64,000 bases of DNA from Oceanobacillus limi (GTDB taxonomy: Bacteria > Bacillota > Bacilli > Bacillales > Amphibacillaceae), in assembly GCF_900111445.1 (NCBI RefSeq), contig NZ_FOHE01000001.1:295319-359318 (forward strand), given 5' to 3'. A program made the position numbers and the translations under genes. A model generated the notes under the pieces. The model did no database searches. It had not been told where the DNA came from and saw nothing but the letters and a program-made list of their open reading frames with translations. Positions 8,122 through 16,106 of this stretch are shown here, piece by piece (the stretch's first letter is position 1; every line of letters starts with the position of its first letter).

Positions 8122-8557
8122 TGCTAATAGATTCACGGTAACTTAGGTATATGAAAACAATTATAGGGGCGGTGGGAGAATGGAACTTATTGGTGCTATT
8201 TATCTCGCATATAACTGGCAGTAAGCCCCCCGCTTCAAACCTACGAGGTATAACCAAGGAGGTTAAGTGGGGGATCAACTGCCAGTAAATGTCCGATTCG
8301 TTCATCTAACAATCAGTGGGGGATGAAAAAAACCTACTTCTTGTAGTTTAATCGCTTCGCTTGTTACACGAGATCCAATTATCGACCAGCCCCTAACATG
8401 TTTCTACAGATGAGGAAGTGGCCAATATTGCGGAAGGGATCGAATCCCACTCGCCCGAACGTCTTACCTTTAGCCCTTCGTAACACAAAAAGATTACTTT
8501 ATTAACCAATTTTGAAAACAATATAAAACAGTCGATTAGATTGGTTCTCTAAACTTA
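8122..8557. other. Intergenic region with hairpin relic, no intact gene
   Basis: 436 bases without an intact gene. It holds the nested hairpin at 8214-8286 and a 28-codon open tail on the plus strand (8397-8483) reading SPERLTFSPS before its stop, which looks like the end of a lost gene but is not identified. GGGGCGGTGGGAG before ATG 8180 precedes only a 14-codon frame. Confidence 0.5.
8214..8286. repeat. Nested inverted repeat resembling an IS200/IS605-type end or omega-RNA relic
   Basis: ACTGGCAGT (8214-8222) pairs perfectly with ACTGCCAGT (8278-8286). Inside it CCCCCGCTT (8227-8235) pairs with AAGTGGGGG (8265-8273), and AACCT (8238-8242) pairs with AGGTT (8260-8264). The G/C-rich arms with TTGAAGCGGGGGG on the minus strand and ATCAAC on the plus strand look like right-end structures of IS200/IS605-family elements. 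No tnpA or tnpB is present, so the assignment is inference. Confidence 0.4.
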
Positions 8558-9493
8558 CTATTCATTCCAAAAATACCCGTTTGAAAAACTTGGAACTTGT
8601 AGATTATTTCCAAAGTGATCCAAAAGTTCAGGACAGAAATAAAAATCCTTTATATAGAGGATTTGTTCCTCACTAGTTCTAATTTGGTGAATGGTACTCA
8701 AACCATCTTGTTGCCCTTCACGTTTTTCATAAACCAAAATACTCGGGATTCCTCTCAACATTTCAAAGGAGGCATGTAGGTTTGCTGGATCTCTTTCCCA
8801 ATCGGTTAAAGAATATTTACGTATAGTCTCTCTTCCGAATTCTTTAGTAACTCCAACAATCTCCATTTCGGCACCTTCATGTAATAAGCCAGCAATTTTG
8901 TCTGCATCACGTTCGTTGAAAGCCTTAATATAACTCTCTACAATGTTTCGGTTGAAGTCGCTCAATTTATATTTATCTAGGACATTATCTTGAATATTTT
9001 TTTCTTTTAAGTTTTTTCTAGCCCGGTGAATCAAGGATTTAACAGCTCCTTCTGTTAAAGATAGCATTTCCGCTGTCTCGGCGAGTTTAAATTTAAAAAC
9101 GTCTACCAGTAATACTGAAACACGTTGGCGAGGAGGGAGAGACTGAACTAAATATTCCATAGAAGCTCTAATTTCAATTGGATCAATCTCATCATCATTA
9201 AGAACTTGTTCAAACATTTCCTCATCACCCTCCACTATATTTTTTGATTTTCTACATTGGTCAATCCATTGATTTGTGGCTACACGGAATAAATAAGATT
9301 TTGTGTTTACGGATTGATAAACAAATGATAGTTGGGCAAATGCCTTTAAGATGGTTTCTTGGGCTAAATCTTCTGCTTCCCAAGGTGAGCCTGTTAAATT
9401 TAAGCAGTATTTCCACAAATCCTTTCGAAAATCTTTAATAAAAGTTTCAAATTCCTTTCTTGCTTTTCTAGATATTTCCCCTAAATGTTGCAT
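8558..9493 (-). CDS. ECF RNA polymerase sigma factor with C-terminal SnoaL-like domain
   Basis: A 311-residue sigma-70 family protein. Region 2 covers about residues 20-90 (WEAEDLAQETILKAF, then YLFRVATNQWIDQCR) and region 4 about 125-180 (LPPRQRVSVLLVDVFKF, then AVKSLIHRARKNL). A further 120 residues form an NTF2/SnoaL-like domain (VESYIKAFNERDADKIAGLL). In ECF families with this extension it replaces a separate anti-sigma factor; none is encoded here. The WLPEP/DGGGR motifs of ECF41 are not seen, so it is a different group. ATG follows AAGGAGGC. A promoter-like element repeated upstream of the MFS gene suggests autoregulation. Confidence 0.85.
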   Translation of the reverse strand: MQHLGEISRKARKEFETFIKDFRKDLWKYCLNLTGSPWEAEDLAQETILKAFAQLSFVYQSVNTKSYLFRVATNQWIDQCRKSKNIVEGDEEMFEQVLNDDEIDPIEIRASMEYLVQSLPPRQRVSVLLVDVFKFKLAETAEMLSLTEGAVKSLIHRARKNLKEKNIQDNVLDKYKLSDFNRNIVESYIKAFNERDADKIAGLLHEGAEMEIVGVTKEFGRETIRKYSLTDWERDPANLHASFEMLRGIPSILVYEKREGQQDGLSTIHQIRTSEEQILYIKDFYFCPELLDHFGNNLQVPSFSNGYFWNE

Positions 9494-9528
9494 AATTAGC
9501 CTCCTTCGGTTATATGAACTAATTTAAA

Positions 9529-9557
9529 GACGATTAACTTAGTCAAAAAGATACGGT
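9529..9557 (-). promoter_or_regulatory. Candidate ECF-type promoter of the sigma gene
   Basis: On the minus strand ACCGTATC (9557-9550) is separated by 17 bases from CGTC (9532-9529), followed by TTTAAA. The same arrangement, spacing included, recurs at 11046-11074. CGTC is a standard -10 motif for ECF sigma factors. Its start would lie about 30 bases before the sigma gene's ATG. Confidence 0.6.
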
Positions 9558-9617
9558 GAAAGTAAAATTAGTTTAGACGATACATATTTTTCCTCTCAAA
9601 GCATTCACGAATATAAG

Positions 9618-10841
9618 TTACCTAGTTTTAATTTCTGGATATTCTTTTTCCTTTTTCAAAAAAACAATTTCTGAAGAACGCCAAAGCTTTATTAAAATAA
9701 GGGATAGAGTGACTAAGAAAATGCCAGATAACCCAACTGCCATTGGCAGTCCCGATTTTTCTCCTAAAATAAATATTAGAGGTTCTAAAATTGTCAAAAA
9801 TAAAGTGAACAATAGAGACTGAATCGACAATATAGTAGCTCTTTGATTGCCAGATATGGATTTATTCAATAAATCCGACATTACAGGACGTACAAGTGAT
9901 GCAACAAATGAAATGATTGCAAATGGCACAATTGTTACGAGCATTGGATAGATCCAAATTAATGCATAACAAATCATAATGACCAACAGAACAATAGAGA
10001 TTAAGGACCAGTGATTATACTTTCTAGAAAACCAGTTTGACGTTAAGGATCCTATCATCCCTGCAATTCTGACACATACAATGATTAAACCCAAATTAGC
10101 TACACTATACCCAACATGAATAGCGTAAGGCTGGATAACAACTAATGTTAACAAAACAGGCATTACTATCAAAAGCGCACCCAGAATAACTATATATCGA
10201 ATTTTTGAATTATATATGAAAATTCTTAGCCCTTGTATTACCGTCTGAAAGTAACTTTTTTCATCATTCGAAGAACCTTCATTACTTTGAGGTGGTTCAT
10301 TAAAAGTTAATGCAACGACAAAGGCAACAAGTGAAATAACTGAAGTAATTATGAAGTTATATGTCATATCTAATGAGGCTATATACCCTCCAAGTAAACT
10401 GGCGAGGAGTTGAGAACCTTGCACAATAAATAGATATCTTCCCATTAATTTATTATATTTATCCTCTTTGTTCTCTGCCTTTAAACTGTCGTATAAAAAC
10501 GCCATGTCAGCACCACTGATGAAGGTAAAGGAAGTCCCCCATATAATAAAGCCAAGAATGAAAATCGGTGAAAGTACTTGAGTTACAAGACCTAACATCC
10601 CCAGTGAAAATAGAAGTGTTCCAATTAACATTGAGGTTTTTCTTCCGTATTTGTCGGCTACTGCACCAGTAAATATCTCCATAATAGTCATAATTACAAG
10701 TACAATAGAATCTAATACTCCAATTTGGACATAACTCATCCCACGGTCTTGTAAAAATATAATCCAGATGGGAATCCATAAATGCAGATTAATTAAAAAA
10801 CAAAATATAAAAAACTTAACTACATTAGCATGGTATTTCAT
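9618..10841 (-). CDS. MFS family transporter
   Basis: A 407-residue major facilitator with about twelve membrane helices in two six-helix halves and a central polar loop (around residues 185-205). The loop 2-3 signature is seen as GAVADKYGRKTSM. Together with the isolated setting beside a regulator this suggests a drug or metabolite exporter, but the substrate is not predictable. ATG follows AAGGAGGAAC. A second copy of the sigma-type promoter lies about 200 bases upstream, so the gene is probably a target of the neighbouring ECF factor, with a long untranslated leader. Confidence 0.85.
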   Translation of the reverse strand: MKYHANVVKFFIFCFLINLHLWIPIWIIFLQDRGMSYVQIGVLDSIVLVIMTIMEIFTGAVADKYGRKTSMLIGTLLFSLGMLGLVTQVLSPIFILGFIIWGTSFTFISGADMAFLYDSLKAENKEDKYNKLMGRYLFIVQGSQLLASLLGGYIASLDMTYNFIITSVISLVAFVVALTFNEPPQSNEGSSNDEKSYFQTVIQGLRIFIYNSKIRYIVILGALLIVMPVLLTLVVIQPYAIHVGYSVANLGLIIVCVRIAGMIGSLTSNWFSRKYNHWSLISIVLLVIMICYALIWIYPMLVTIVPFAIISFVASLVRPVMSDLLNKSISGNQRATILSIQSLLFTLFLTILEPLIFILGEKSGLPMAVGLSGIFLVTLSLILIKLWRSSEIVFLKKEKEYPEIKTR

Positions 10842-11045
10842 GACTGTTCCTCCTTGGCGTTGGGCATCGTATTCAGCATTTTTTGAGGGGGAATTGGTCC
10901 TTGATAAATAAAATTACCCTTAATTTTTGCTAATGACGAAACTTATTTAGATCACCTTCCTCTACTGGTTATATAACATGAAACAAATTATAAAAATCCC
11001 ACCAAACCACTGATGGAACACCATTAATTACTTTACTATTTTAAA

Positions 11046-11074
11046 GACGTATAAGTTGGACAAAAAGATACGGT
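11046..11074 (-). promoter_or_regulatory. Candidate ECF-type promoter of the MFS gene
   Basis: Minus strand ACCGTATC (11074-11067), 17-base spacer beginning TTTTTG, then CGTC (11049-11046) and TTTAAAA. About 38 of 47 bases around it agree with the copy before the sigma gene. The predicted transcript has a leader near 200 bases. Confidence 0.6.
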
Positions 11075-11141
11075 AAAATAAAAATAGCCAACCAGATAAA
11101 TTCTTCTGATTGACCTTATAATACGCTTTCGCCCGTTTGTT

Positions 11142-11430
11142 TTAGATAATGAAAGCATACAACAGAGCAATAACCAGACTTTGGACAGCCATAAACTTGA
11201 TAGTTTTACCATCAAGTTTATTCTTTTTGACAATCAGTCTTTGCCCTATGTACCCTATTAATAATATAGCTAGAAGTGCTACGATAAAAGCGCGAAAAAA
11301 CTCTTGAAATCAAAGTGTTCACCCCGTCTACGTCTGTATCTGATGTTCCACAAGTTGACTCCGATTGTTGAACAAAAGTTAAGCGATTCTCTACGTATAT
11401 TTTACCATAAAATAATTTATCCTTATTCAA
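11142..11430 (-). pseudogene. Small membrane protein gene broken by a frameshift
   Basis: From TTG 11430 a frame reads through VENRLTFVQQSEST and DVDGVNTLIS. At about 11306, next to a run of T's, the sensible text moves to another frame and continues as FFRAFIVALLAILLIGYIG then KLDGKTIKFMAVQSLVIALL and stops at 11142. Joined, the product would be about 95 residues with an N-terminal polar part and two membrane helices. I do not recognise the family. A one-base indel explains the break; the start has only a weak ribosome binding site. Confidence 0.5.
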
Positions 11431-11728
11431 CTCTTCTGTTCATTAGCATTTACGAGTAAGATGAATCTATCTGAGGGAGTTTTAAGTATATTCTTTCCAA
11501 ATACTATATTTAACAAAATCTATTTATGTCATGTTCTGAAATAAATTAAAAAATTGGTATAAGGATTGCTATTCCCTATACCAATTCTACCTTGATTTGA
11601 TTGTTGTTTTGAATACTAATTTGCTGCGACTAGAACAGAAATTAATGGTTATTAACTAATTTCCCTTCTGCGTCCGAACTTCTCAGGATACAGGGTGCTC
11701 TTCTTACTTTCTATAACTCAACTCGTGC
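11431..11728. other. Intergenic region
   Basis: About 300 bases between the broken gene and the S9 peptidase. Apart from the terminator listed at 11546-11588 I see nothing in it. Confidence 0.4.
11546..11588 (-). terminator. Terminator downstream of the S9 peptidase
   Basis: AATTGGTATA and TATACCAATT form the stem; on the minus strand it is followed by TTTTTTAATTT. It lies about 140 bases past the stop of the peptidase gene. Confidence 0.7.
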
Positions 11729-13732
11729 TTACAAATACTGTTCAAACCATCTGCAAATATGGTTGAGACGTTCTATACGCATTTCTGGTTTACCACTGCG
11801 GCTCAATTCGTGGCTGGCACCAGGGAAGCGGACAAATTCTACTTCCTTCTTCAAATGCTTCAATGCAACGAATAGTTGCTCTCCTTGTTCAATAGGACAG
11901 CGGTAATCTTGTTCACCGTGCAAGATTAATAGTGGTGTTTCTACATTTTCAGCATATTTTAATGGGGAGAAATCCCACAGCTTTGTTGTATCCTCTAATA
12001 GATTTTGACCGAGCTCCCACTTCGTAAAGAAGTAACCAATATCACTGACACCATAGAAGCTTAGCCAGTTACTGATTGAACGTTGTGTTACAGCTGCTTT
12101 AAAGCGGTTTGTATGGCCGACGATCCAGTTTGTCATGAATCCACCATAGCTTCCACCAGTTACACCAAGGCGATCCGCATCGATAAAGCTATAATTTTCG
12201 AGTACATAATCTACACCACTCATTAAGTCTGTGTAGTCACTGCCACCATAATCCGCTCGGCAGGCATCAACAAACTCTTGACCATATCCATGGCTACCAC
12301 GAGGGTTAGTATAAAGAACTACATAACCTTTTGCAGCAAGTAACTGCATTTCATGGAAAAAGCTTTGACCATACATGGCATGTGGTCCGCCGTGGATTTC
12401 GAGTACAAATGGATATTTTTTGCCTTCTTCAAATCCATACGGGCGTAATAACCAACCTTGGATTTCCCAACCATCTTCCGCTTGATATGTTAGTGTTTCT
12501 GGTTCGATCACTTCTACCTCTTCTAAAAACGCAGCATTGGCGTTAGTTAATCGAGTTAAGTTCGAGTTGCTATCTAGTAAATAGAAGTTGCAAGGGTTTG
12601 TCGGTGTACTCACACCAATGACAAATGATTCTGAATTTCCGTCATAAGAAAAGCCGAATACATGATTATCATTTTTATATAATACTTCTAAATCACCTTG
12701 TAAATTCACTTGGTAAAGTCCAGTAGCACCATAATCCGTACCAATAAAAAATAACTTATCTTCCGCTTTGGACCAAACCGGACCAGTAGTTGATGCGCCT
12801 AATCGTGTATCACCAATCATGATATCCCCAAGTTGGAAATCCCAATCACTACTTAGGCAAGTACGTTCTCCTGTTTTAACGTCTAGAATATACAATTCGT
12901 TAAGCGTCGCACCTGCATGTGTTTGCTCGTGTCCAAAGAAAGCAATCTTTTCCCCACTAGGAGAATAGCTAGCACTATGATAGGTCCCTTTTCCATTGGT
13001 TAGCTTTGTCACTTCCTTGGTAGCAATATTTACGGTATATAAATCATTCGTTAGTTCGTATTCTGCATCTTCACTAAGATTACCGGCAAATAAAACGGTT
13101 GAACTATCAGGGGAGATGTCCTGATAACCGTGGTGTGTGTCTGCAGTAGTTAGTTGAGTAAAAGTTTCATTTTCCACATCATACACGATGATTTGGCTCT
13201 TTTTATCATCATGGAAACCTTTCGCGTCTGATTTATAGCGAAGGCTAGTAACGACCAAAGGCTGTTTGTTTTTTTCTTCACGTTCTTTTTGACGTTCTTC
13301 TTTGGATTGTTCCTTTTGTGACTTCACATCATCATCTTTATCTAAGGAAGCTGTAAAGATGATGTATCTACCATCCTTAGACCATTCGGGGCTTACTGCG
13401 CCATTTTTAAACGTCGTTACTTGTTTGGCTTCTCCACCATCTGTATGTAAGAGCCATAGCTGTGGAACTCCACTTCGATTGGATTGGAAAACAACGGATT
13501 TCCCATCAGGTGAAAAACGAGGGTTACTATTTTTTTCGTTTCCAAAGGTCCATTGCTTGGCTTCATTTGTATTCAAATCTTGGACGAATAGCTGTGAATC
13601 ATAATCATCTTTATCATTTACGGTAGTGGAAACAAAAGCATATTTATTTCCTTCAGGGTTAAACTGTGGATCACTGTATACTTCTAAATTTGTAAAATCC
13701 TCGGCTGTAATTGCTCGTTTTGAATTAGCCAT
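11729..13732 (-). CDS. S9 family serine peptidase (acylaminoacyl-peptidase / prolyl oligopeptidase type)
   Basis: A 667-residue cytoplasmic enzyme with an N-terminal beta-propeller (about residues 1-400, with several PDGK and WS.DG.YI-type repeats) and a C-terminal alpha/beta-hydrolase domain. The catalytic triad is Ser528 in GGSYGG, Asp609 in HGEQDYRCP and His641 in GASHELSR. It removes acylated or short N-terminal peptides and is like the YuxL-type peptidases of bacilli. A charged insertion (QKEQSKEERQKEREEK) lies in the propeller. ATG is behind GGAGGGAAC. No signal peptide. Single-gene unit with its own terminator. Confidence 0.9.
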   Translation of the reverse strand: MANSKRAITAEDFTNLEVYSDPQFNPEGNKYAFVSTTVNDKDDYDSQLFVQDLNTNEAKQWTFGNEKNSNPRFSPDGKSVVFQSNRSGVPQLWLLHTDGGEAKQVTTFKNGAVSPEWSKDGRYIIFTASLDKDDDVKSQKEQSKEERQKEREEKNKQPLVVTSLRYKSDAKGFHDDKKSQIIVYDVENETFTQLTTADTHHGYQDISPDSSTVLFAGNLSEDAEYELTNDLYTVNIATKEVTKLTNGKGTYHSASYSPSGEKIAFFGHEQTHAGATLNELYILDVKTGERTCLSSDWDFQLGDIMIGDTRLGASTTGPVWSKAEDKLFFIGTDYGATGLYQVNLQGDLEVLYKNDNHVFGFSYDGNSESFVIGVSTPTNPCNFYLLDSNSNLTRLTNANAAFLEEVEVIEPETLTYQAEDGWEIQGWLLRPYGFEEGKKYPFVLEIHGGPHAMYGQSFFHEMQLLAAKGYVVLYTNPRGSHGYGQEFVDACRADYGGSDYTDLMSGVDYVLENYSFIDADRLGVTGGSYGGFMTNWIVGHTNRFKAAVTQRSISNWLSFYGVSDIGYFFTKWELGQNLLEDTTKLWDFSPLKYAENVETPLLILHGEQDYRCPIEQGEQLFVALKHLKKEVEFVRFPGASHELSRSGKPEMRIERLNHICRWFEQYL

Positions 13733-13857
13733 GTATAGTTCCCTCCATTTTAAATGTTAAATTTTCTAAACTTTGTTTCATTCTAAACTATTTCGAGTTA
13801 CGAATCAATTAGATCGCAACATATTTTACTAGGATGATAGATTTTCTTTGATATGAA

Positions 13858-13886
13858 TAAAAAGATGAGGTCTATAGACCCCATCT
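13858..13886 (-). terminator. Terminator after the transaminase gene
   Basis: On the minus strand GATGGGGTC, a TATA loop and GACCTCATC form a 9-bp stem with one G-T pair, followed by TTTTTATTC. Confidence 0.75.
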
Positions 13887-13916
13887 CTCCCTAAACTGTA
13901 GCTCGCCAAACATAGA

Positions 13917-14819
13917 TTAATAGGAGTTTTCAAAAGTATTTTTTACGTCTTGAGTATTCCCTGGATTTATATTGATCTTTGCATCCTCTTCATACGCCTG
14001 TTGTAATTGTTTGGTTATTTTTTGCGGCTTTCCATTCGCGATCTGAATTGCATCAACAGCAATAATCGGAAGTACCTCAGATGTACTACTAGATAAAAAT
14101 AACTCGTCGGCTGTTTCGATATCTTTTAAGGTGAATGCTTCTTCAACCAACGGAATTCCCAGATTCTTTGTGAACGCTTCAATACGTAGGCGAACACAAC
14201 CATATAAAATATTGCGCGTAGTTGGATGTGTATAAATTTTTCCGTCTTTTACGAGGTAAACATTTGCTGCACTACACTCGGTAACCAATCCACCCTTGTG
14301 TAAAATAGCTTCATAGCAGCCTTTTTCATGTGCCGCTTGTTTGGCAATAACATTAGGTAGTAAATTCAGACTTTTTATATAACAGTTTTGCCAGCGGTCA
14401 TCCTCGTGTGTGATTACTGCTACGCCATTTTCTAAGTTCTTCATGTTACGTGGCATTTTTTGAACATACGCATAGAAGTTTGGGGATACATCGGTCGGGA
14501 ATGCATGATCCCGTGGTGCAGACCCCCTTGATATTTGTAAATAAACCTTTGCATCGTCGTTTATATTATTTCGTTCTAGTAATTCGTTTAATAAATTGGT
14601 GAGTGTATCTTTGGAAAATGGAATATCTATTTTAATGGCTTCTGCCGATCGATACAATCGATCCACATGTTCCGTTAATAAATAATAGTTACCATGATAA
14701 ACTCGAATGACTTCGTATACACCATCCCCAAATTGTAGTGCTCTTTCTTCCATTGGATATTTTACACTGTCACGGTGTATCAACTTTGTTTGCGATAAAA
14801 CTACTGGATAAACAGACAA
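13917..14819 (-). CDS. dat: Class IV aminotransferase, probable D-amino-acid transaminase
   Basis: About 300 residues of a PLP fold-type IV aminotransferase. The opening motif ALQFGDGVYEVIRVY is the classical D-alanine transaminase signature, Lys149 in YIKSLNLLPNV binds PLP, and EAILHKGGLVTECSAANVYLV is the family core. It interconverts D-alanine and D-glutamate for the cell wall; a branched-chain transaminase or aminodeoxychorismate lyase is less likely. I prefer the TTG at 14819, preceded by AAGGGGG at good spacing; an ATG at 14837 has no ribosome binding site. The C-terminus is about 15 residues longer than in B. subtilis Dat. Confidence 0.8.
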   Translation of the reverse strand: MSVYPVVLSQTKLIHRDSVKYPMEERALQFGDGVYEVIRVYHGNYYLLTEHVDRLYRSAEAIKIDIPFSKDTLTNLLNELLERNNINDDAKVYLQISRGSAPRDHAFPTDVSPNFYAYVQKMPRNMKNLENGVAVITHEDDRWQNCYIKSLNLLPNVIAKQAAHEKGCYEAILHKGGLVTECSAANVYLVKDGKIYTHPTTRNILYGCVRLRIEAFTKNLGIPLVEEAFTLKDIETADELFLSSSTSEVLPIIAVDAIQIANGKPQKITKQLQQAYEEDAKININPGNTQDVKNTFENSY

Positions 14820-14959
14820 TCCTTTCGCCCCCTTCATCGTTATGATTATTTTATTATGGATCTTTCTTCATGTAAACGAATTAATTATTTTCTGACATCT
14901 TTCTCTCTATAGGGTATTCCTTGTGCAAATGGATGATATTTTCAGAAAAGTACAAGGAT

Positions 14960-15001
14960 AGTGATGAATATCACAGTTTCCTGTTCACGCGGCTTATATA
15001 A
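14960..15001 (+). promoter_or_regulatory. FNR box and promoter of the fnr gene
   Basis: AGTGATGAATATCACA (14960-14975) is a near-perfect FNR/CRP palindrome (TGTGA-N6-TCACA). TATAAT at 14996-15001 is the -10 element; the start is then near 15008 and the palindrome is centred about 41 bases upstream, the class II activator position. This points to positive autoregulation under oxygen limitation. Confidence 0.75.
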
Positions 15002-15027
15002 TGAAGTGGAAGAGGGGAGTGTGTACA

Positions 15028-15717
15028 ATGGTTCCATTATTACAACGATTAGAACGTAAAGAATATGAGATGATAATCAATTGTTCCAAACAATTAGATG
15101 TTAAAAAGGGAACGACTATATATTCTGAAGGGGATCTGGCTACACAGCTATATTTTATCAAGCAAGGGAAGGTAAAGTGTTATAAAAAGATCGAAAAGGA
15201 TCAAGAAATAATATTATTTATTCGTGGAGAACTAGATTGTTTTGGGGAATTAGGTGTATTTAGCGGATCTACCTATTCAAATGCAGCTATTGCAATAGAG
15301 AAGACGAGTTTATATGTAATGGATAAAGATGTGATTGAAAAAATAGTAGCAGATAACGGTACAATGGGATTACATTTCACACGCTGGCTTTCCCAATCCC
15401 TTCAAACAAGTGAAGCAAAGCTGAGAGATTATATTGTGTTCGGATCAGAAGGTGCAGTTGCAGCAGTTTTTATTCGTTATTCTAATATGTATGGGGTTGT
15501 CAAACAAGACGGGATTCGAATCACGGAACCAATTTTAATTCGAGAGGTTAGTAAACATATAGGAATATCGAGAGAAACGGTGAGTAGAGTTGTGAATAAA
15601 TGGAAACAGGATGGGATTATTGCCAGTGATAATAAATACTTTCTAATTAAAGATATATCTTATATGCAAAAGCTTTTATCCTGTGAACAGTGTTCTGTCG
15701 AAAATTGTGTCCTGTAA
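15028..15717 (+). CDS. fnr: Anaerobic regulator Fnr (Crp/Fnr family, iron-sulfur type)
   Basis: A 229-residue Crp/Fnr protein: cyclic-nucleotide-like domain (residues 10-110), dimer helix and C-terminal helix-turn-helix with the recognition sequence SRETVSR, whose E..SR pattern reads TGTGA half-sites. The C-terminus CEQCSVENC (Cys219, Cys222, Cys227) matches exactly the C-terminal cluster ligands of B. subtilis Fnr, and Asp134 in AKLRD lies near the known fourth, aspartate ligand. It senses oxygen through a [4Fe-4S] cluster and activates nitrate respiration and fermentation genes. ATG 15028 follows GAGGGGAG; an upstream ATG at 15001 lies in the promoter. The nar genes are not in the window. 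Confidence 0.9.
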   Translation: MVPLLQRLERKEYEMIINCSKQLDVKKGTTIYSEGDLATQLYFIKQGKVKCYKKIEKDQEIILFIRGELDCFGELGVFSGSTYSNAAIAIEKTSLYVMDKDVIEKIVADNGTMGLHFTRWLSQSLQTSEAKLRDYIVFGSEGAVAAVFIRYSNMYGVVKQDGIRITEPILIREVSKHIGISRETVSRVVNKWKQDGIIASDNKYFLIKDISYMQKLLSCEQCSVENCVL

Positions 15718-15742
15718 GAGGGCTGAAACCTCTTTATTTTCA
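15716..15742 (+). terminator. Terminator after fnr
   Basis: AGAGG and CCTCT form a short stem around a seven-base loop, followed by TTATTTT. The stem overlaps the fnr stop codon. Confidence 0.5.
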
Positions 15743-15784
15743 GTCCTTGTTACAATTTTTTGTAGAAAAATGTAATATTTCTTC

Positions 15785-15813
15785 TTGCAAAGCGAAAAAT
15801 AACTTGCTATAAT
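15785..15813 (+). promoter_or_regulatory. Vegetative promoter of the tandem leader and tRNA-Gly unit
   Basis: TTGCAA, a spacer of exactly 17 bases, and TATAAT. The start would be near 15820, placing both copies of the tandem element and the tRNA in one transcript. Confidence 0.75.
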
Positions 15814-15838
15814 TAATTTTACATTCAACAGATTAATT

Positions 15839-15957
15839 AGTTGTTCCGAAGCACCAAGCATCCATGAAATGGCTAGAAGATGTAGGAACATAGCTTGCCC
15901 AAATATGGAGCGTAATGTAGAATTAAATATTATTTATACTAAAATGCGGGTGTAGTT
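15839..15957 (+). ncRNA. Structured leader element, copy 1, ending in a truncated tRNA-Gly start
   Basis: A 119-base block repeated at 15988-16106 with only a few differences. TGTTCC (15843-15848) pairs with GGAACA; inside it CATCCAT faces ATGG and GATG, and CAAGC in the loop can pair with GCTTG just after the stem, which would form a pseudoknot. The block ends with GCGGGTGTAGTT, the first twelve bases of the tRNA-Gly gene, and then diverges. No open frame with a ribosome binding site is present. The RNA call is inference from folding and duplication. Confidence 0.5.
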
Positions 15958-15987
15958 ACGAGCGATACTTCTACCGAATCAACTACG

Positions 15988-16106
15988 AGTTGTTCCGAAG
16001 CACCAAGCATCCATGAAATGGCTAGAAGATGTAGGAACATAGCTTGTCCAAATATGGAGCGTAATGTAGAATTAAATATTATTTTTACTTAGATGCGGGT
16101 GTAGTT
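15988..16106 (+). ncRNA. Structured leader element, copy 2, directly fused to tRNA-Gly
   Basis: The second copy, 149 bases after the first, keeps the TGTTCC/GGAACA stem and the CAAGC/GCTTG pairing. Differences fall mainly in the A/T-rich stretch before the tRNA and at one C to T change (GCTTGCCC to GCTTGTCC). It runs without a break into the intact tRNA gene. Confidence 0.5.

Noticed and set aside
8397..8483. 28-codon open tail reading SPERLTFSPS on the plus strand
   Set aside because: Protein-like and ends in a stop, but it has no start or ribosome binding site and no family is recognised; kept only as a note in the intergenic entry.
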